A stretch of 19,106 nt of DNA from an uncultured Bacteroidales bacterium. Lineage in GTDB: Bacteria; Bacteroidota; Bacteroidia; Bacteroidales; UBA932. The DNA is taken from NCBI GenBank assembly GCA_900322025.1, contig ONYJ01000197.1:1-19106 (forward strand), written 5' to 3'. The notes under the pieces are model-generated. The model did not search any database, was not told the DNA's origin, and worked only from the letters and a program-made list of their open reading frames with translations. Positions 15,002 to 19,106 of this stretch are shown here, piece by piece; position 1 is the stretch's first letter, and each line of letters opens with the position of its first letter. The position numbers were made by a program, and so were the translations under genes.

Positions 15002-15514
15002 CTATTTAAAAACTACGCTTTTTAGTATAGGGAGAAGTTGCTTTTCCCATTTCTCTGCCTGATCTTCAGGGAACTTGAAACTGCCTGCCAAACCTGCTGT
15101 ATCATCTTTCAGGTAAGTGAAATCTATTCTTACATTACCCTCTGTAACAGAACGAAGCGTTGCAAGCTTGCCATTTACTTCCGGCTTACCTATGTTTGCC
15201 TCGCTGTCAAGAGCTTTCACCATAGCTACAAGATTCTCTGCGTATGTCTTCAACTGACTCACGGTAGGACCACCGGTGTTATAAGTTGCTGCAAATCTGA
15301 CAAAGCCATTATCGGCTGTGGCATTGATTGTTTGCATCATGTTAAGAGACTCCACCATTTCTTCGGGAACTGTGATGGAAAAATTTTCAGACTCAATAAC
15401 AGTACCATTGGTAATAGCTTCTACGCCTTTAAAAGAATCTGAGCCCTCTTTATTACCACCACATGCAGCAAAGATAAGTAGGCTAAGTGTTAAAAAAACT
15501 AATAATTTCTTCAT
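15002..15514 (-). CDS. Small lipoprotein of unknown function
   Basis: A 170-residue predicted lipoprotein. The signal sequence MKKLLVFLTLSLLIFAACGG has a clear lipobox with the lipidated cysteine at C18. The next residues GNKEGSDSF form a flexible polar linker, as is usual behind lipid anchors. The mature domain of about 140 residues looks like a small alpha/beta fold. It begins with the strand ESENFSITVPEEMVESL and ends with the helix EKWEKQLLPILKSVVFK. I do not recognise a named family. It lies upstream of the DUF805 gene and probably shares its transcript. The start is the first ATG and puts the signal peptide at the N-terminus. Existence is secure; localisation is good; function unknown. 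Confidence 0.85.
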   Translation of the reverse strand: MKKLLVFLTLSLLIFAACGGNKEGSDSFKGVEAITNGTVIESENFSITVPEEMVESLNMMQTINATADNGFVRFAATYNTGGPTVSQLKTYAENLVAMVKALDSEANIGKPEVNGKLATLRSVTEGNVRIDFTYLKDDTAGLAGSFKFPEDQAEKWEKQLLPILKSVVFK

Positions 15515-15549
15515 AGTATTAATTATTTAATTAAGTATTTGCTGTTTTA

Positions 15550-15557
15550 CAAATATA
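15550..15557 (-). promoter_or_regulatory. -7 promoter box for the lipoprotein-DUF805 pair
   Basis: Minus-strand TATATTTG matches TAnnTTTG. It lies 35 bases upstream of the lipoprotein ATG, giving a leader of about 30 bases. TTTG also occurs further upstream on this strand, but not at the expected spacing. Confidence 0.5.
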
Positions 15558-15610
15558 CAAAACTATTCCAAATTATAAAATTATGCCGCAGATTAAATAT
15601 AAAAATTTTT

Positions 15611-16336
15611 CTAAAACTTCTTTACTATGTATAGTCCGTCTCTAATGTTCAATAAGGTTTTTTCTGTTCGTTGATCGTTCTCTACCAACTTATTAAAGTC
15701 TGCAATACCCTGGCTTTTGCTATCAGATAAGTTAGCCTGTTCATTTACTTTTCCATACCAGATTACATTGTCTGCCAATATGTAACCGTTAGGCTCAACC
15801 AATGGATATATCAAATTATAGTATTCCGAATACTGCCTTTTATTTGCATCTATAAAAACCAAATCATATTTCTTGCCCAAGAATTTTTCCGGTATAATAG
15901 AAAGAGCATCGCCAAAACAAACTTTTACGAGCTTAGCCGTGCCGGCTTTCTGCAATCCGCCGTTTATCAGATAATCTAATTGTGGATTTATCTCTATGGC
16001 ATCTACAAAAGTATCCTCCGCATATCTTATATCTTTTATTCCTCTGCTGGCAAGAACATTGCGTACTCCCTCAGCAAGACATAGCAAAGAATAGCCTGTA
16101 AATGTGCCTATTTCCAAAATGCGCACAGACTGAGTACGAACTACAAATTCTTTTAGAAACAACCCCTCCCGTAGGCCCACCAGCATCTGAGCATGATTAG
16201 TGCGAGTATGGGTTTGTCTTTCTAACCAGCGCAATGCAGAAAAAAAAGGCAAGTTCTTTGCCGAAAGCAATGAGTCTTCTACAGCCATATCGGCCTTTTT
16301 CAATACTGCCTTCGCCAAATTCTCTATACTCTCCAT
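15611..16336 (-). CDS. SAM-dependent class I O-methyltransferase
   Basis: A 241-residue Methyltransf_3-type enzyme (catechol or caffeoyl-CoA O-methyltransferase-like), which transfers a methyl group from SAM to a hydroxyl using a divalent metal. Motif I is VRILEIGTFTGYSLLCLAEG at 71-90. The acidic metal ligands appear at D163 in FIDANKRQY and D189-N190 in ILADNVIWYGKV. The segment GYILADNVIWYGKV is the most diagnostic part. A stretch of about 20 residues (91-112, SRGIKDIRYAEDTF) between motif I and the acidic strand VDAIEINP seems longer than usual. The gene starts 16 bases after the M16 peptidase stop, so the two form an operon. The natural substrate is unknown; the bacterial family includes tRNA hydroxyuridine methyltransferase TrmR, which is one possibility. 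Confidence 0.9.
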   Translation of the reverse strand: MESIENLAKAVLKKADMAVEDSLLSAKNLPFFSALRWLERQTHTRTNHAQMLVGLREGLFLKEFVVRTQSVRILEIGTFTGYSLLCLAEGVRNVLASRGIKDIRYAEDTFVDAIEINPQLDYLINGGLQKAGTAKLVKVCFGDALSIIPEKFLGKKYDLVFIDANKRQYSEYYNLIYPLVEPNGYILADNVIWYGKVNEQANLSDSKSQGIADFNKLVENDQRTEKTLLNIRDGLYIVKKF

Positions 16337-16352
16337 TCTACTACAGCTTAAA

Positions 16353-17732
16353 TCAATAGAAAACTAAACGGCTCATGCGTTCCGGCCTTAGAATTTCTTT
16401 AGCAACAGCCAAAATATCTTCCGTTGTAACATTCTCTATTTCTATGCGGATTTTCTCCAAAGAAGTAACATCTCCCGTAAGTAACAGACTCTTACCAACC
16501 GTAAGGCTCTGAGCTTCTGCATTATCACTGGCTATTGACAGTTGACCAATCATCTGCTTCTTTGCAGCTGCAAGCCTTTTCTGACTCAATGGAGCTGTTG
16601 TAAATTTATTCAGTTCTTTCCACATCAGACTCATACACTTGTCGAGATATTTTTTATCGCAGCCAAAGTATATGCAGAACAAGCCCGTATCTTTATACGA
16701 TATGCAACTTGCGTCTATATGGTAAACAAGCGCATGCTTTTCTCTCAAACTTAAACTCAGCATGGAATTCGAGGCAGGACCTCCTAACATATTTGAAATC
16801 AGAGATAAAGCCGCACGCTTATGCCGTTGATAGTAAGAATAGGCCGTACAGCCCACCACGCAATGAGCCTGCTTTAGCTTTTTATCTTCACATCTGTCAA
16901 ATTTTTTCCCCTCCAGAAAAACAGACTTATCTTTTTCTTCAGTTTCGGTGCACTTGCCAAAGAAAGAACGACTCGTTAATGGCACTTTGCCATACGAGGT
17001 ACTCAAACAAACTCCCGGACACCATCTTTCCAACTCCTGCTGCACTAAATCCATAATCTGCTCCTCATTAAAATTGCCTGCAAGACTAAATGTCATATTC
17101 TGTGGAACAAAAAACTTTTTCAGATTTCTATGTAATATAGCAGAAGTTATAGGGGTTATGGTGCTCCTTTCGCCCAAAATGGAATACCCCAAAGGAGTAC
17201 CATTGAACAGTTCGCACTCAAAGGTATCGAACAATAGCTCCGAAGGAGAATCCTGGTATGTTATAATTTCGTCATATACCACCTCTTTCTCTTTTTTCAA
17301 CTCCTCCTCAGGAAAAACAGAAGTAAAAGCCACCTCAAAAATAAGACTTATAGCCTTTCTTACATCTTCTTTTAAAGTGGTTGAATACAGTACTATACGC
17401 TCCTTGGTTGTAAAGGCGTTCAAGTCTCCCCCTACTTTTTCGAGAGTGCTGGATATATTCACAGAAGAACGATTAGGGGTACCCTTAAAGAGCATGTGCT
17501 CTGTTAAGTGAGCTAAACCATTATACTTCGGATCTTCATCCCGCGTTCCCATGCCTATGCTTAGAATACAATAGGCCACTGGAGATTTTGTTTTGGTAAA
17601 AGCAAAAAGCAAAGAATCTTTCTTCATCTTAGAGCCGTTTGATAATATCCCATAGTCAGTATGCCACTTTTCTCTGTTCCCTCTCCCGCCATGGCAAATT
17701 AAAACAACTTTAGTTTTGCTCTTTTGGCTCAT
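16353..17732 (-). CDS. M16 family zinc metallopeptidase (insulinase-like)
   Basis: A 459-residue single-unit M16 peptidase. The inverted zinc motif HLTEH is at residues 75-79 (H75, E78, H79), and the third ligand is most likely E155 in KEVVYDEI, at the usual distance of about 76 residues. The flanking family sequence NGLAHLTEHMLFKGTPNRSS is intact, so the protein should be catalytically active, unlike the inactive partner subunits of this family. The C-terminal half carries the second M16 domain with LSLREKHALVYHIDAS. No signal peptide is evident, which suggests a cytoplasmic location. The N-terminus before residue 50 is unusually long and basic. The start at 17732 follows a TATTTTTG box by 23 bases. 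It precedes the O-methyltransferase by 16 bases and is divergent from dnaX. Confidence 0.93.
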   Translation of the reverse strand: MSQKSKTKVVLICHGGRGNREKWHTDYGILSNGSKMKKDSLLFAFTKTKSPVAYCILSIGMGTRDEDPKYNGLAHLTEHMLFKGTPNRSSVNISSTLEKVGGDLNAFTTKERIVLYSTTLKEDVRKAISLIFEVAFTSVFPEEELKKEKEVVYDEIITYQDSPSELLFDTFECELFNGTPLGYSILGERSTITPITSAILHRNLKKFFVPQNMTFSLAGNFNEEQIMDLVQQELERWCPGVCLSTSYGKVPLTSRSFFGKCTETEEKDKSVFLEGKKFDRCEDKKLKQAHCVVGCTAYSYYQRHKRAALSLISNMLGGPASNSMLSLSLREKHALVYHIDASCISYKDTGLFCIYFGCDKKYLDKCMSLMWKELNKFTTAPLSQKRLAAAKKQMIGQLSIASDNAEAQSLTVGKSLLLTGDVTSLEKIRIEIENVTTEDILAVAKEILRPERMSRLVFY

Positions 17733-17755
17733 CGAAAAGGAGCATATAACGATAA

Positions 17756-17763
17756 CAAAAATA
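17756..17763 (-). promoter_or_regulatory. -7 promoter box for the M16 peptidase gene
   Basis: Minus-strand TATTTTTG matches TAnnTTTG and lies 23 bases upstream of the M16 ATG. It is one half of a compact divergent promoter with the dnaX box at 17785-17792. Confidence 0.45.
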
Positions 17764-17784
17764 GAAATAATTCCCGTTTTTTGT

Positions 17785-17792
17785 TAAATTTG
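17785..17792 (+). promoter_or_regulatory. -7 promoter box for dnaX
   Basis: TAAATTTG matches TAnnTTTG but ends only five bases before the dnaX ATG. If used at the normal distance, transcription would begin at or within a base or two of the start codon, giving a nearly leaderless mRNA. Confidence 0.5.
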
Positions 17793-17797
17793 TGGCT

Positions 17798-19106
17798 ATG
17801 GAAAAATTCATCGTTTCTGCAAGAAAATATCGTCCTGCTACATTCGGGTCGCTGATTGGTCAAGATGGCATTGCTACAACCCTCAAGAATTCAATAAAAA
17901 GAGGACAACTGGCTCATGCCTACCTGTTCTGCGGTCCAAGAGGAGTAGGAAAAACATCTACAGCCAGAATATTTGCCAAAATCATAAACTGCATGAATCC
18001 GCAGCAAGATATGGAACCATGCGGACAATGCGAAAGCTGTAAATCTTTTGAAGAAGGTCGCTCTTACTGCATACACGAGTTAGATGCAGCGTCAAACAAT
18101 TCCGTAGATGATATCAGGGCACTCACGGAGAAGGTTATGATACCTCCGCAAATAGGTAAGTATAGCGTCTATATCATAGATGAGGTACACATGCTCAGTA
18201 CATCTGCATTCAATGCCTTTCTCAAAACACTGGAAGAACCACCGGAGCATGCCATATTTATACTGGCTACCACAGAAAAACACAAAATTATTCCAACCAT
18301 ATTAAGCAGATGTCAGGTTTACGATTTTAACCGTATTTCCATTCAGGATATTGTTAAAAATCTCAAGGCTATTGCATCTAAGGAACAAGTTCAGATAGAC
18401 GAGAATTCCTTGCATATCATTGCAGAAAAAGCAGACGGTGCAATGAGAGATGCCCTCACGCTTTTCGATCAGGTGGTAGCCTATTGCGGCAGTACCGTAG
18501 ATTATCCTTCCGTTATAAAGAATCTTAATGTATTAGACTACGAATATTATTTTAACCTTACAAACTATTCGTTGCAAGGCAGTTTTGCAGATTCCCTACT
18601 ACTATTCAACGATGTGCTAACAAAGGGCTTCAACGCCCTGTATTTTGTAGGAGGCTTAGGAAATCATCTTCGTAATTTGCTGATATGCAAAGAAGCATCT
18701 TCGGCAAAATTACTGGAAGTATCTCCAGAGCTCGAAGTCAAATACAAGGAACAGAGTACTAAATGTCCGCTGAAGTTTCTGTTTAAGGCATTGGCAGCAG
18801 TAGAAAAGTGCGAAGCCGATTACCCCAGAAGCAATAATCAGAGATTATTGGTAGAGTTTATGCTAGTACGCATAAGCCAGCTTACGGAGGGTCTGCCACA
18901 GCCACAGATAGCACCGGTGCAGCAGCAAGCTGCACCAACTCAGCAGCAGGCCGTACAAGCTATTGGGCAACAGCAGACAACACCAGAGCAACCACAGCAG
19001 CAAGCTGCACCAACTCAGCAGCAGGCCGTACAAGCTATCGGGCAACAGCAGACAACACCAGAGCAACCACAGCAGCAAGCTGCACCAACTCAGCAGCAGG
19101 CCGTAC
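17798..19106 (+). CDS. dnaX: DNA polymerase III subunit gamma/tau (partial, runs off the window)
   Basis: DnaX is the ATPase subunit of the clamp loader that places the beta clamp on DNA. About 436 residues are visible and the frame is still open at the window end. The AAA+ module is complete: Walker A GPRGVGKT at 46-53, the zinc-binding cysteines C65, C75, C78 and C81, Walker B IIDEVH at 126-131, the sensor ATTEKHK and the arginine-finger motif SRC at 170-172. A helical collar region follows up to about residue 370. The visible C-terminal part is a Gln/Ala/Pro/Thr-rich low-complexity segment made of a 25-residue tandem repeat. The start MEKFIVSARKYRP matches the family N-terminus. I see no AAAAAAG-type slippery site for making a short gamma form in the visible part. 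Confidence 0.97.
   Translation, partial: MEKFIVSARKYRPATFGSLIGQDGIATTLKNSIKRGQLAHAYLFCGPRGVGKTSTARIFAKIINCMNPQQDMEPCGQCESCKSFEEGRSYCIHELDAASNNSVDDIRALTEKVMIPPQIGKYSVYIIDEVHMLSTSAFNAFLKTLEEPPEHAIFILATTEKHKIIPTILSRCQVYDFNRISIQDIVKNLKAIASKEQVQIDENSLHIIAEKADGAMRDALTLFDQVVAYCGSTVDYPSVIKNLNVLDYEYYFNLTNYSLQGSFADSLLLFNDVLTKGFNALYFVGGLGNHLRNLLICKEASSAKLLEVSPELEVKYKEQSTKCPLKFLFKALAAVEKCEADYPRSNNQRLLVEFMLVRISQLTEGLPQPQIAPVQQQAAPTQQQAVQAIGQQQTTPEQPQQQAAPTQQQAVQAIGQQQTTPEQPQQQAAPTQQQAV
18920..19106 (+). repeat. 75-base in-frame tandem repeat in dnaX
   Basis: Two complete copies (18920-18994 and 18995-19069) and 37 bases of a third are visible; the array continues beyond the window. Each unit encodes 25 residues of the form QQQAAPTQQQAVQAIGQQQ plus TTPEQP. 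The two full copies differ at one base only, T at 18964 versus C at 19039, a silent change in an isoleucine codon. The partial third copy is identical as far as it goes. Confidence 0.97.

Noticed and set aside
18863..19078. Open frame on the minus strand encoding a Leu/Trp/Cys-rich protein opposite the dnaX repeat
   Set aside because: It is the antisense reading of a CAG-rich repeat; dnaX is clearly coding on the plus strand and there is no start context or family resemblance.
18920..19106. CRISPR array
   Set aside because: The 75-base repeats are directly adjacent with no spacers and are in frame within dnaX.
1..19106. Defence island, prophage, transposon or integron
   Set aside because: No transposase, integrase, nuclease, toxin or phage structural gene, and no terminal inverted repeats were seen; gene content is core-like throughout.

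Overview
The window looks like chromosomal core-genome DNA from a member of the Bacteroidota, probably Bacteroidales. Four things point there. Several genes are preceded by the Bacteroidetes -7 promoter box TAnnTTTG, and there are few Shine-Dalgarno sequences. There is a DUF4783-type exported protein. The predicted lipoproteins have loose lipoboxes. The DNA is AT-rich and uses many AGA/AGG arginine codons. I found no insertion sequence, phage gene, CRISPR array, rRNA or obvious island boundary; almost everything is housekeeping or cell-envelope related.

Layout. Positions 1-1713 (+): a small membrane protein with four cysteines, then the ribosome-assembly GTPase Der. Positions 1721-7187 (-): tRNA-Pro(CGG), a PatB/MalY-type PLP lyase, a very large NtrY-like membrane histidine kinase, and the 23S rRNA methyltransferase RlmH. 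The three proteins are spaced 15-23 bases apart and look like the operon rlmH-kinase-patB. Positions 7319-7756 (+): an exported DUF4783-type protein. Positions 7749-9679 (-): cytidylate kinase (cmk), then an NtrC-like sigma54 response regulator that ends right after its AAA+ domain. Positions 9751-11203 (+): ispH and efp, closed by a strong hairpin terminator. Positions 11396-14368 (+): a transglutaminase-like lipoprotein, a secreted protein of unknown function and a glycosyltransferase, closed by a bidirectional terminator. Positions 14431-15514 (-): a DUF805 membrane protein and a small lipoprotein. Positions 15611-17732 (-): an M16 zinc peptidase and an O-methyltransferase. Positions 17798-19106 (+): the first part of dnaX, running off the end inside a 75-base tandem repeat.

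How the genes relate. Der, RlmH, EF-P and tRNA-Pro all serve translation, and EF-P is specifically needed for proline-rich stretches. Cmk and DnaX serve nucleotide supply and replication, and IspH makes isoprenoid precursors. The kinase and the regulator are the best candidates for a cognate pair, although rlmH and the DUF4783 gene lie between them. The 11.4-14.4 kb genes have an envelope flavour, but their joint function cannot be read from the sequence.

The features most worth a second look are the regulator without a DNA-binding domain, its ten-helix kinase partner, the near-identical Gln-rich repeats in the DnaX tail, an ispH 3' end that looks frameshifted, and a dnaX promoter that would give an almost leaderless mRNA. 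I did not find a clearly new defence or mobile system.
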